Below are positions 8,077 through 15,742 of a DNA stretch of 17,675 nt, in pieces. Every line of letters starts with the position of its first letter. Within the stretch, counting starts at the first letter, position 1. Under the pieces are notes generated by a model, which worked only from the letters and a program-made list of their open reading frames with translations, ran no database searches and had not been told where the DNA came from. The translations under genes were made by a program, and so were the position numbers. Origin of the DNA: Actinomycetota bacterium (GTDB taxonomy: Bacteria; Actinomycetota; Humimicrobiia; Humimicrobiales; Humimicrobiaceae); the NCBI GenBank assembly GCA_003567835.1, contig PWYO01000129.1, positions 1-17,675 on the forward strand, in the 5' to 3' direction.

Positions 8077-8093
8077 ATATCATTTTAACAAAT

Positions 8094-8122
8094 AAATAAC
8101 CGGGGCTTGTCCCCGGTTATTT
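8094..8122 (+). terminator. Perfect 12-bp stem-loop between gap and pgk (attenuator or processing site)
   Basis: AAATAACCGGGG (8094-8105) pairs perfectly with CCCCGGTTATTT (8111-8122) around a 5-nt loop. The 3' arm ends in TTATTT, but no long T run follows, so termination is likely partial. I see no promoter between it and pgk, whose start is 22 nt on. Its likely role is to raise gap mRNA relative to pgk-tpiA-gpmI, by attenuation or by protecting a processed 3' end. Confidence 0.7.
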
Positions 8123-8128
8123 GCGATT

Positions 8129-8140
8129 AAGGTCGGTGAT
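8129..8140 (+). promoter_or_regulatory. Ribosome-binding site that fixes the pgk start
   Basis: AAGG (8129-8132) and GGTGAT (8135-8140) both resemble parts of the 16S-complementary AAGGAGGTGAT sequence, separated by two bases. They place the ribosome on TTG 8145. The site begins 6 nt after the stem-loop, so the hairpin could affect ribosome access. Confidence 0.5.
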
Positions 8141-8144
8141 ACAA

Positions 8145-9335
8145 TTGTTTACCAAAAAAACAGTCCAGGATATGGATTTGCGCAGAAAAAAAGTCCTGGT
8201 CAGGGTGGATTACAATGTGCCATTGAATGACGATCTTCAGGTAACCGATGATACCAGGATCAAATTGTCTTTGGACACCATCCGCTATCTGCTTGAACAA
8301 GAGGCAAAAATCATACTGATGTCCCATTTGGGAAGGCCCAAGGGGGAGGTTGTGGATCAATTAAGGCTGGATCCTGCAGCCGAAGCATTAGAGAAATTGA
8401 TAGGCAAAAATGTTAAGAAATTTGATGACATTGTGTCTGCTGAAATAAAAGATTATATAGACAATACCATGAATTTCGGAGACATCGTATTGTTGGAAAA
8501 CCTGCGGTTTGACCCCGGAGAGAAGAAAAATGATCCCCAATTTGCAAAATCGCTTGCTTTGCTGGCAGAGGTTTATGTCAATGACGCTTTTGGGGCCGCC
8601 CACAGAGCACATGCTTCGGTGAGCGGAGTGGCCGAGCATATCCCTGCGGTAGCCGGTTTTCTGCTGAAAAAAGAAGTGGACACCCTTACCTCCCTCTTGG
8701 AAAATCCAGGCAGGCCTTTTGTAGCCGTTTTAGGGGGGAGCAAGGTATCGGATAAGATTCAGGTAATCAAAAAGCTGCTTGAAAAGGTAGATACGCTGAT
8801 CATAGGCGGGGGTATGGGCTATACCTTTCTCAAGGCCAAAGGTTTTGAAATAGGCAATTCCCTTTGCGAAGAGCAGCATCTGGCGTATGCCGGGGAAATG
8901 ATTGAACTTGCCAAGAAGAATAATGTTCACCTGGCCCTTCCTCTGGATACGGTCATTGCCAAGGAATATGATAAAGATACAGACAAGAAAATGGTGTCAG
9001 TGGAATCCATTCCTGTGGATTGGATGGGGCTTGATATTGGAGAAAAAAGCATTGAGCTTTTCAAAAATGAAATTGCAGGCGCTTCTACGGTATTTTGGAA
9101 TGGCCCGCTGGGCGTTTTTGAGTGGGAAAGATTTGAGCAGGGCACCAAAGATGTGGCCTGCGCCATTGCCAGAAGTTCCGCCGTTTCCGTAGTGGGCGGA
9201 GGAGATACCCTGGCAGCCATCAAGAAATACAAACTAAGGGACCAGTTTTCCCATGTTTCCAGCGGAGGCGGTGCCTCTATGGAGCTTCTGGAAGGAAAAG
9301 AACTGCCCGGGGTGGCTGCACTGCTGGATCAATAA
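8145..9335 (+). CDS. pgk: Phosphoglycerate kinase
   Basis: PGK transfers phosphate from 1,3-bisphosphoglycerate to ADP, the first ATP-yielding step of glycolysis. From TTG 8145 the protein is 396 residues, matching the usual ~394. Earlier in-frame starts (TTG 8121 inside the stem-loop, GTG 8136) would add residues not typical of the family. The family pattern is complete: VRVDYNVPL, SHLGRPKG, LLENLRF and NDAFGAAHRAHAS for substrate binding in the N-domain, then GGSKVSDK, IIGGGMGYTFLKAKG, FWNGPLGVFE and VVGGGDTLAAI for the nucleotide-binding C-domain. It is a stand-alone PGK, not the PGK-TIM fusion known from some thermophiles. It lies 68 nt after gap, past a stem-loop, and 20 nt before tpiA. 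Confidence 0.97.
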   Translation: MFTKKTVQDMDLRRKKVLVRVDYNVPLNDDLQVTDDTRIKLSLDTIRYLLEQEAKIILMSHLGRPKGEVVDQLRLDPAAEALEKLIGKNVKKFDDIVSAEIKDYIDNTMNFGDIVLLENLRFDPGEKKNDPQFAKSLALLAEVYVNDAFGAAHRAHASVSGVAEHIPAVAGFLLKKEVDTLTSLLENPGRPFVAVLGGSKVSDKIQVIKKLLEKVDTLIIGGGMGYTFLKAKGFEIGNSLCEEQHLAYAGEMIELAKKNNVHLALPLDTVIAKEYDKDTDKKMVSVESIPVDWMGLDIGEKSIELFKNEIAGASTVFWNGPLGVFEWERFEQGTKDVACAIARSSAVSVVGGGDTLAAIKKYKLRDQFSHVSSGGGASMELLEGKELPGVAALLDQ

Positions 9336-9355
9336 GAATAGGAAAGGAATTTTTT

Positions 9356-10111
9356 ATGAGAGTACCTTTTATCGCTGGAAACTGGAAAATGAACTTAACG
9401 CATTTGGAGGCGATAGCATTTTTAGAACAGTTTCATGCAAAATTTGAAAATAAGAATGAATGTGAGATAGCCATCTGTCCTCCCTTTACTGCATTACGCT
9501 CAGTCAAAACTGTGCTTGATGAACAAAATATGGATGTTGCCCTTGGCGCCCAGAATATGTTTTATGAGCAGTCGGGCGCTTATACCGGGGAAGTTTCTCC
9601 TTTGATGCTCAAAGCGCTGGAGGCTGAATATGTCATATTGGGTCACAGCGAAAGGCGAGAGGTTTTCAAGGAGACCAATCAAATGGTCAATCAGAAAATC
9701 AAATCTGCGTTCACCAATGGCCTGAAGCCCATATTGTGCATCGGTGAAACGCTGGATATAAGGGAGAGCGGAAAGGAAGAGGATTTCGTATTGGGGCAGC
9801 TGGAGCAGTGCCTGGAAGGCCTGGAAATAAAGGATATGGTCCAGATAACTGTTGCCTATGAGCCCATATGGGCCATTGGGACCGGAAAAACAGCGACTGT
9901 GGAGGATGCCAACGGCATGTGCCGTGCCATAAGAGACAAGCTTTCCCAGCTGTACGGTTCTGAAACTGCAGATGCGGTAAGAATACAGTATGGGGGAAGC
10001 GTCAAGCCCGGCAATATAAGTGAGCTTATGGCTGCTTCGGATATAGACGGCGCACTTGTGGGCGGGGCGAGTCTCAAAGCTGAAGATTTTCTAGCCATTG
10101 TAAACTATTAA
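9356..10111 (+). CDS. tpiA: Triose-phosphate isomerase
   Basis: TIM interconverts dihydroxyacetone phosphate and glyceraldehyde-3-phosphate. The 251-residue protein has the standard barrel motifs. N9 and K11 lie in AGNWKMN, catalytic H97 in ILGHSERRE, catalytic base E169 in AYEPIWAIGTGKTA (which also starts the mobile loop), and the phosphate-binding stretches are YGGSVKPGN and LVGGASL. The ATG start has a good ribosome site (AGGAAAGGAA, 9340-9349) at 6-nt spacing. It follows pgk by 20 nt and precedes gpmI by 51 nt, fitting a single lower-glycolysis transcript. No key residue is missing. Confidence 0.98.
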   Translation: MRVPFIAGNWKMNLTHLEAIAFLEQFHAKFENKNECEIAICPPFTALRSVKTVLDEQNMDVALGAQNMFYEQSGAYTGEVSPLMLKALEAEYVILGHSERREVFKETNQMVNQKIKSAFTNGLKPILCIGETLDIRESGKEEDFVLGQLEQCLEGLEIKDMVQITVAYEPIWAIGTGKTATVEDANGMCRAIRDKLSQLYGSETADAVRIQYGGSVKPGNISELMAASDIDGALVGGASLKAEDFLAIVNY

Positions 10112-10162
10112 CCAAAAATGATAGCAACATTATCCATGAATTTACTGGATTAAGGGGATATT

Positions 10163-11710
10163 TTGACCATACAAACATTGAAAAAGCCTGTATGCCTGAT
10201 CATACTGGACGGATGGGGTGTAGGCTGCCAAGGAGAAGGAAATGCCATTTGTAAGGGCAATACGCCTAATATGGACCGCTATAGCCAGGTATATCCTTAT
10301 ACGGAACTGGAAGCATCCGGTGAAGCTGTAGGCCTGCCTGAAGGACAAATGGGTAATTCAGAAGTGGGGCATTTAAACATTGGTGCGGGAAGGGTGGTCT
10401 ACCAGGAATACACCAGGATCAACAAAGCCATAGAGGAGGGCAGTTTCTATGAAAATGAGGTGTTTTTAAAGGCCATAGAGAATGCCAATCATGGAGGCTC
10501 CCTGCACCTGATGGGCCTTGTTTCAGATGGCGGCGTGCACAGCCATATGAGCCATCTTAAGGCCTTAATTAGGCTTGCAGAGCGTCAAAATATACAAAAT
10601 CTTTTTGTGCATGCTTTTTTGGACGGGCGGGATGTCCCTCCCCGAAGCGCAATCCCATACCTAAAAGAAGTCGATGACTTTTTAAAAAAGAAAGGAACAG
10701 GTCAGATTGCTACCGTGAGCGGCCGGTATTATGCCATGGACCGGGATAATCGCTGGGACAGGATCAAAAAAGCCTATGACAGCCTGGTATACAGAAAAGC
10801 AGAGCCGTTCGATACACCGCAGGCGCTGGTGGAGCACTCTTATGAACAGGGAAGGGATGATGAATTTGTGGTACCTGCAAAGGTCAAGGTGGATGATGCG
10901 CAAAAGGCAAAAATCAAAAGCGGAGATTCTGTGGTGTTTTTTAATTTCAGGCCGGATCGCGCCCGGCAGATCACCAGGGCTTTTATCAGCGAATCATTTG
11001 ATACGTTTGACCGGGGACCCAACCCCCCCCAAGTATTTTTTGTATGCATGACCAGGTATGACAAAACATTTAAAACGCCTGTCGCCTATCCGCCGCAGAA
11101 AATCAAAAATACCCTGGGGCAGGTTTTGGCCAATCATAGCTTGCGGCAGTTGCGGATTGCAGAAACCGAAAAATATGCCCATGTTACTTTTTTCTTAAAC
11201 GGGGGCGTGGAAAAACCGGAAAAAGGCGAAGACAGAATCATAATCCCATCGCCCAAGGTGGATACCTATGACCTGAAGCCGGAGATGAGTGCCTATGAAG
11301 TTACCGATACCCTGATCAAAAAGATTGATGAAAGATTTTATGATGTTATTATTGTCAATTATGCCAATCCGGATATGGTGGGGCATACCGGGTTTTTAGA
11401 GGCAGCCATGAAAGCAGTGGAAACCGTGGATACATGTACGGCCCGTGTGGTCGACCAAATCAACAAGGTGGGGGGCATTGCCATAATTACCGCCGACCAT
11501 GGGAATGCCGAAGAGATGCTGGACGCCCAAACGGGCGGAACGGTGACCAAGCATTCAAACTCCAAGGTGCCGTTTATCCTCTGCAATGACCAGATGAAAA
11601 TCAGAAAAAACGGGCAAAAGCATATATTGGCTGATATCGCGCCCACCATATGCCGCCTTCTTCATATAAACAAACCGCAAGAAATGACTGGACATTCTCT
11701 GCTGGTATGA
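10163..11710 (+). CDS. gpmI: 2,3-bisphosphoglycerate-independent phosphoglycerate mutase
   Basis: This Mn-dependent enzyme of the alkaline-phosphatase superfamily interconverts 3- and 2-phosphoglycerate. The protein is 515 residues, close to the usual ~511. Metal and catalytic residues are visible at D16 (ILDGWG), the phosphorylated S66 (QMGNSEVGH), H126 (SDGGVHSH), D404 and H408 (NPDMVGHTG), D445 and H446 (TADHGNAEE) and H464 (TKHSNSKVP). Substrate arginines lie in DGRDVPPRSA, GRYYAMDRDNRWDR and FRPDRARQ. The start is TTG 10163 with AAGGGGA (10152-10158) 4 nt upstream. An 8-C run at 11023-11030 is in frame and breaks nothing. In many relatives enolase follows, but here a 108-bp gap and secG come next. 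Confidence 0.97.
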   Translation: MTIQTLKKPVCLIILDGWGVGCQGEGNAICKGNTPNMDRYSQVYPYTELEASGEAVGLPEGQMGNSEVGHLNIGAGRVVYQEYTRINKAIEEGSFYENEVFLKAIENANHGGSLHLMGLVSDGGVHSHMSHLKALIRLAERQNIQNLFVHAFLDGRDVPPRSAIPYLKEVDDFLKKKGTGQIATVSGRYYAMDRDNRWDRIKKAYDSLVYRKAEPFDTPQALVEHSYEQGRDDEFVVPAKVKVDDAQKAKIKSGDSVVFFNFRPDRARQITRAFISESFDTFDRGPNPPQVFFVCMTRYDKTFKTPVAYPPQKIKNTLGQVLANHSLRQLRIAETEKYAHVTFFLNGGVEKPEKGEDRIIIPSPKVDTYDLKPEMSAYEVTDTLIKKIDERFYDVIIVNYANPDMVGHTGFLEAAMKAVETVDTCTARVVDQINKVGGIAIITADHGNAEEMLDAQTGGTVTKHSNSKVPFILCNDQMKIRKNGQKHILADIAPTICRLLHINKPQEMTGHSLLV

Positions 11711-11754
11711 TATAAATTACTTCATGGTTCTATTTGTAAAAACCTGCAGAAATA

Positions 11755-11783
11755 TTTTTATTATTGAAAATTTTTGCTAAAAT
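11755..11783 (+). promoter_or_regulatory. Candidate extended -10 promoter upstream of secG
   Basis: TAAAAT (11778-11783) matches the -10 consensus at 5 of 6 and is preceded by TGC (11775-11777). A poor -35 (TTTTTA, 11755-11760) sits 17 bp upstream. The layout is the same as the candidate upstream of gap: extended -10, weak -35, 17-bp spacer, A/T-rich flanks. No clear terminator is visible after gpmI, so read-through into secG is also possible. Confidence 0.45.
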
Positions 11784-11818
11784 ATAGTGCAAGTTAAAAG
11801 AAAGAGGTTATGATTGCT

Positions 11819-12052
11819 ATGGGTTCTGTTTTATTAAATATATTGTTTGCAATACATATTATCGGCTGCCTGGGGGTTATATTGCTCATATTGCTGCATA
11901 GCGGCAGAGGAGGGGGCATATCCGGGCTTTTCTCAGGCATGGTAGATACATTTGACGGCTCGGGTATTGTAGAAAAGAATCTGGACCGGCTCACCATTAT
12001 AGCCGGGTTGTTGTTTGCAGTAACCACCATTGTGCTGTTTATTTTACTATGA
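11819..12052 (+). CDS. secG: Preprotein translocase subunit SecG
   Basis: SecG is the small accessory subunit of the SecYEG protein-export channel. The protein is 77 residues from ATG 11819, with two transmembrane helices (about residues 2-26 and 56-77). The loop between them carries LLHSGRGGGISGLFSGM and VEKNLDRLT, both typical of SecG. ATG 11810 would add three residues, but GAGG (11804-11807) is then only 2 nt away; 11819 gives 11 nt. It has its own candidate promoter and lies between gpmI and the opp genes. In Bacillota secG commonly ends the glycolytic cluster or precedes rnr-smpB; the latter genes are not seen here. Confidence 0.92.
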   Translation: MGSVLLNILFAIHIIGCLGVILLILLHSGRGGGISGLFSGMVDTFDGSGIVEKNLDRLTIIAGLLFAVTTIVLFILL

Positions 12053-12081
12053 TTGAAAAGATCATATTTTTAATAAATATT
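12053..12081 (+). promoter_or_regulatory. Candidate promoter for the opp operon
   Basis: TTGAAA (12053-12058, 5 of 6 to the -35 consensus) begins right after the secG stop. At 17-bp spacing AATATT (12076-12081) matches the -10 at 4 of 6. This would give a leader of roughly 40 nt before oppA. No terminator is seen between secG and oppA, so co-transcription is an alternative. Confidence 0.3.
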
Positions 12082-12118
12082 GCTTGAAAACCATTCTCTC
12101 ATCTTTTTTTGCTACACC

Positions 12119-12125
12119 AAGGAGG
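12119..12125 (+). promoter_or_regulatory. Strong Shine-Dalgarno that sets the oppA start at TTG
   Basis: AAGGAGG is a perfect match to the 16S-complementary core. It lies 5 nt before TTG 12131 but 14 nt before ATG 12140, so initiation is expected at the TTG. This is the strongest ribosome site in the window, fitting a highly expressed binding protein. Confidence 0.7.
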
Positions 12126-12130
12126 TTGTA

Positions 12131-13792
12131 TTGGCAGCAATGAAAAAAGTACAAATCATCGTAGCACTCTATATGGTCATAGCCATGGCTGTAGTTTTTG
12201 CAGGTTGTGCCCCGCAGGCGCCTGTTGTCCAAGAGCCGGAGATTGAGACCGAAGATGCTGTTGCCGCAGAGGAACCGGTAGCCGAAGAGGGCCCCAAGCA
12301 GGGGGGGACCATGCAAATTTATATCCATGAGCCTGTTTCACTGGACCCGCCCAATTGTTATGAAAGTGAAGGGATTCAGGTGATCAGGCAGGTTTGGGAC
12401 GGCCTTTTTGAGTACGACCCTGAGACATTGGAGACAAAACCGGCACTGGTAGAAGATTATGATATATCAGATGATGGACTGGTGTATACTTTTTACCTCA
12501 GGAAAGGTGTCAATTTCCATAATGGAAGGGAACTTGTTGCCGATGATTTTGTCTATGCGTGGACCAGGGCGGCAGACAAAGAAACGGCTTCTTACCTTGC
12601 CTACCATCTTGCCCCGATTGTGGGGTATGAGGCACTCCAGCAAGGGACAGCGGATACATTTGAAGGGGTGGTGGCTATCGATGACTATACCCTACAGGTA
12701 ACCCTTCAGTATCCTTTTGCAGATTTTATCAATACCCTGGGCCATGTTGTTTTCTATCCGGTGGCCAGGGAGGATATAGAGGAGCACGGGGAACAGTATG
12801 CACAAAATATCAATGGGGTAGGGCCTTTTCAATTTGTGGAATGGGTCCATAACCAGTATATTGTTTTAGAGAGAAATGAGGATTATTGGCGGGAGAACGC
12901 CTATTTGGATGGTGTAAAATATGTGATTATGGCTGATGAGAACACAGCATTTCTTGAGTTCCAGGCCGGCAATCTTGATTTTGCCCAGGTTCCCGTGGGG
13001 CAGGTCAATGCCACACTTGCCGATCCGGAATTCGGGGATCATGTCATCATTAAGCCCACCATGATGCTCTATTTCTATGTCATGAACATCAATCAGCCTC
13101 CTTTCAGGGATAATGTCAAATTACGGCAGGCCATTGCCCATATGATTGACAAGCAAAATATCTGTGAAGTGGTGGGTGAAGGTGTGCCTAGCCCTGCAAC
13201 TGGATTTGTTCCTCCCGGGGTGCCCGGGTTTCAGGAAAATGCATCAGGGGTTACCTATGATCCCCAGCGGGCGGCACAATTATTGGAAGAAGCCGGGTAT
13301 CCGCAGGGGGAAGGACTGCCTACTTTAAAGCTGGGGTACAATATTGGAGCAAGCCATGAAATCATAGCTGAAGCGGTCCAGGCCGATGCTGCAGAACTGG
13401 GCGTCAATATCGAGGTGGAAGGCTATGAGTGGGGCACTATGCTGGAAAAGGGCCAGAGAGGGGAAATAAACTTCTACAGGCTGGGCTGGCAAGCTGCTTA
13501 TCCGACCATGGATTACTTTTTGTATCCCTTGTTCCATTCAGAGTCACCCGACAACTTTGCAGGATATAATAATCCGGAAGTCGACCAGCTTTTGGAAGAA
13601 GCAAGGTCTACCCTGGACAGAGAGGCAAGGATTGCCAAATACAGGGAAATTGAAAAGATGGTCTTAAACGATCATGTTTTCGCCCTGATCTATTTTTATG
13701 GTTCCAGAAGGATTGTTCAGCCTTATGTCAGGGGGTTTGTGCTGGACAGCATGGAACATTATGATTTGAGAAATGTCTGGTTAGACAAATAA
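12131..13792 (+). CDS. oppA: Peptide ABC transporter substrate-binding lipoprotein (SBP family 5)
   Basis: This is the extracellular receptor of the peptide importer encoded downstream, anchored to the membrane by lipid. From TTG 12131 it is 553 residues. A signal peptide with basic KK and a hydrophobic core ends in a lipobox (VFAGC) with the lipidated cysteine at 26. A short linker with nine acidic residues between 35 and 53 follows. The SBP_bac_5 body shows the family stretch YTFYLRKGVNFHNGRELVADDFVYAW, then GVGPFQFVEW and VKLRQAIAHMIDK. The C-terminal lobe has the usual trailing helices (YREIEKMVLNDHVFALIYFY). Substrate choice (oligopeptide, dipeptide or another ligand) cannot be read from sequence alone, so the symbol is positional. 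It lies 78 nt after secG and 95 nt before oppB, with a hairpin in that gap. Confidence 0.93.
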   Translation: MAAMKKVQIIVALYMVIAMAVVFAGCAPQAPVVQEPEIETEDAVAAEEPVAEEGPKQGGTMQIYIHEPVSLDPPNCYESEGIQVIRQVWDGLFEYDPETLETKPALVEDYDISDDGLVYTFYLRKGVNFHNGRELVADDFVYAWTRAADKETASYLAYHLAPIVGYEALQQGTADTFEGVVAIDDYTLQVTLQYPFADFINTLGHVVFYPVAREDIEEHGEQYAQNINGVGPFQFVEWVHNQYIVLERNEDYWRENAYLDGVKYVIMADENTAFLEFQAGNLDFAQVPVGQVNATLADPEFGDHVIIKPTMMLYFYVMNINQPPFRDNVKLRQAIAHMIDKQNICEVVGEGVPSPATGFVPPGVPGFQENASGVTYDPQRAAQLLEEAGYPQGEGLPTLKLGYNIGASHEIIAEAVQADAAELGVNIEVEGYEWGTMLEKGQRGEINFYRLGWQAAYPTMDYFLYPLFHSESPDNFAGYNNPEVDQLLEEARSTLDREARIAKYREIEKMVLNDHVFALIYFYGSRRIVQPYVRGFVLDSMEHYDLRNVWLDK

Positions 13793-13823
13793 AAGTTTTA
13801 GCCCAACATGCATAACATTCAAT

Positions 13824-13856
13824 CACAGCCTGCAAGCAGCCGCATTGCAGGCTGTG
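13824..13856 (+). promoter_or_regulatory. Perfect 12-bp intercistronic hairpin between oppA and oppB
   Basis: CACAGCCTGCAA (13824-13835) pairs with TTGCAGGCTGTG (13845-13856) around a 9-nt loop. No T run follows, so it is not a standard intrinsic terminator. Binding-protein genes often carry such a stem at their 3' end to protect their mRNA and keep the receptor in excess over the permease. That role is inferred here. Confidence 0.65.
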
Positions 13857-13887
13857 GTAATATGGCAAAGGAAACGGCAGGTATGCC

Positions 13888-14832
13888 ATGCTTTATTATA
13901 TTCTAAAGCGGATTCTCCAGATGATCCCTGTTTTGATTGGCGTAACCCTCATCCTGTTTTTGCTGATGTATATAATTCCTGAAGATCCGGCAAGGCTGAT
14001 CCTGCAGCAGGGAGCCACCGATCAGGCCCTTGCAAACTTGAGGGAAAAAATGGGCATCGACCAGCCGCTGCATATACAGTATTTCAGGTATATGAAAAAT
14101 CTGCTGCAGGGAGATTTGGGAACTTCATACCGATACCGCCGACCGGTTACCGGCATCCTTGCCGATGCTTACCCCAACTCCATCAGGCTGGCTTTTGCGG
14201 CTATTCTTATCGAAATCCTTATAGGCCTATGCGCCGGCATGATTGCTGCAGTAAAAAAATACAGTTTTTGGGATACATTGGTTACCGTCTCCACCACACT
14301 AGCTGTGTGTGTGCCTGTTTTCTGGTTGGGGATGATCATGCAAAATTTGTTCGGTTTGCGGTTAGGCTGGCTGCCTATTTCAGGTATGGGAGACGGAAGC
14401 ATACAGTATTATATTCTTCCTGCTTTTACCCTGGCTTCTGTTTCTACGGCCTATGTGGCCAGGATGACCAGGAGCAGCATGCTGGAAGTGATGTCTCATG
14501 ATTATATTACCACTGCTTTTGCCAAGGGGCTTTCATACCGGCTGGTTGTAGGCAAACATGCCTTAAAAAATGCCCTGATTCCCGTAGTCACCCTTATAGG
14601 GCTAAACCTGGGTGCATTGATGGGCGGTGTGGTATTAACAGAGACCGTATTTAACTGGCCGGGAATAGGCAGGACCATTTATTTGGCCATATTGGAAAGA
14701 GATACACCGGTGGTTTTGGGGGGTACGCTGGTGTTGGTGATCATATTTTTGGTGCTAAACCTGGTTGTTGATGTCCTGTATGGCCTGTTGGACCCCAGAA
14801 TCCGGGTTGCAAAACAAGAGGTGAAGGTGTAA
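13888..14832 (+). CDS. oppB: Peptide ABC transporter permease, OppB/DppB type
   Basis: This is one of the two inner-membrane channel subunits of the importer, 314 residues and of normal length. It starts with the family-typical MLYYILKRILQMIPVLIGVT first helix. GDLGTSYRYRRPV follows, then five further hydrophobic segments. The cytoplasmic EAA-type coupling loop that contacts the ATPases lies at about residues 206-235 (YITTAFAKGLSYRLVVGKHA, then LKNALIPV). The C-terminal part has the typical LTETVFNWPGIGR and LLDPRIRV. ATG 13888 has a weak ribosome site (CAGG just upstream); a stronger AAAGGA is 15 nt away. Together with the preceding hairpin this suggests lower output than oppA. It is 11 nt from oppC. 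Confidence 0.95.
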   Translation: MLYYILKRILQMIPVLIGVTLILFLLMYIIPEDPARLILQQGATDQALANLREKMGIDQPLHIQYFRYMKNLLQGDLGTSYRYRRPVTGILADAYPNSIRLAFAAILIEILIGLCAGMIAAVKKYSFWDTLVTVSTTLAVCVPVFWLGMIMQNLFGLRLGWLPISGMGDGSIQYYILPAFTLASVSTAYVARMTRSSMLEVMSHDYITTAFAKGLSYRLVVGKHALKNALIPVVTLIGLNLGALMGGVVLTETVFNWPGIGRTIYLAILERDTPVVLGGTLVLVIIFLVLNLVVDVLYGLLDPRIRVAKQEVKV

Positions 14833-14843
14833 AAGGGATCAGG

Positions 14844-15740
14844 ATGTTTTCCAAACAAGGAACAGGCAAAGTGTACAATGGCGCATCAGGTTATGGATAT
14901 AAAAAAACCAGCTTGTACAGGAATGCCTGGCGAAGGCTGAAAAAAAATAAACTGGCCATGGTCGGCCTGTCCATCATTTGTGTTTTGGCAGCCACTGCCA
15001 TTTTTTCCCCACTGGTGGCCACGCACGATCCCACAGCCAGGATCAAGGAAGAATCTTTCAGATCTCCCAGTACGGAACACTGGTTTGGCACCGATATCCT
15101 GGGCAGGGATATATACAGCAGGGTCATATACGGCAGCAGGATTTCCATCATGGTGGGGGTGGTGGCTGTGGGTATATCCCTGGCCATTGGGATTACCATG
15201 GGTGCTTTAGCCGGGTATTTTGGCGGTTTTCCGGATACCATGGTGATGCGCATGGCTGATATTTTTTTCGCTTTCCCTTATATTCTAGGGGCCATAGCCA
15301 TTATGACTGTATTGGGCCCCGGCCTGGTTAATATTTTTATAGCCATAGGGATTTTGGGGTGGGCCTATTTTGCCCGCCTGTTTCGGGGTTCCGTCTTGTC
15401 TGTAAAGAACAAAGAATATGTTGCGGCAGCCAGAGCCCTGGGCGCCAGCAATTTTCGAATTATGGCCAAACATATATTGCCCAATTCATTTGCGCCCATG
15501 ATTGTTTTAGGGACCATGAATGTGGGCACGGCCATTATTGTAGAGGCATCATTAAGTTTTTTGGGCTTGGGGGTCCAACCGCCCACCCCTGCCTGGGGGC
15601 ATATGCTATCCGAATCACTGAATTATATCAATATTGCCCCCTGGATGATGTTTTTTCCGGGTATGGCCATTGTATTGACCGTATTGGGTTTTGTCCTTTT
15701 GGGCGACGGGCTAAGGGATGCATTTGATCCCAGGATGTAG
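14844..15740 (+). CDS. oppC: Peptide ABC transporter permease, OppC/DppC type
   Basis: This is the second channel subunit, 298 residues. The N-terminal region (RNAWRRLKKNKLAMVGL) is the typical basic lead into the first helix of OppC. It is followed by the family motif HWFGTDILGRDIYSRVIYGS and five more hydrophobic segments. The EAA-type loop YVAAARALGASNFRIMAKHI then LPNSFAPM docks onto the ATPases. The end (FLGLGVQPPTPAWG, GDGLRDAFDPRM) is diagnostic for the family. ATG 14844 has AAAGGG 6 nt upstream. The stop lies 2 nt before the oppD start, so the two are probably translationally coupled. Confidence 0.96.
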   Translation: MFSKQGTGKVYNGASGYGYKKTSLYRNAWRRLKKNKLAMVGLSIICVLAATAIFSPLVATHDPTARIKEESFRSPSTEHWFGTDILGRDIYSRVIYGSRISIMVGVVAVGISLAIGITMGALAGYFGGFPDTMVMRMADIFFAFPYILGAIAIMTVLGPGLVNIFIAIGILGWAYFARLFRGSVLSVKNKEYVAAARALGASNFRIMAKHILPNSFAPMIVLGTMNVGTAIIVEASLSFLGLGVQPPTPAWGHMLSESLNYINIAPWMMFFPGMAIVLTVLGFVLLGDGLRDAFDPRM

Positions 15741-15742
15741 TG

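Noticed and set aside
10132..10150. Small hairpin (ATCCA/TGGAT) before gpmI
   Set aside because: A 5-bp stem with a 9-nt loop is within chance expectation and too weak to call regulatory.
11023..11030. C8 homopolymer in gpmI as a phase-variation tract or frameshift
   Set aside because: The frame is intact on both sides, the region is conserved, and a glycolytic enzyme is an unlikely phase-variable target.
12080..12130. Longer oppA start at TTG 12080
   Set aside because: It would put 17 non-signal residues before the signal peptide and include the AAGGAGG ribosome site inside the coding region.
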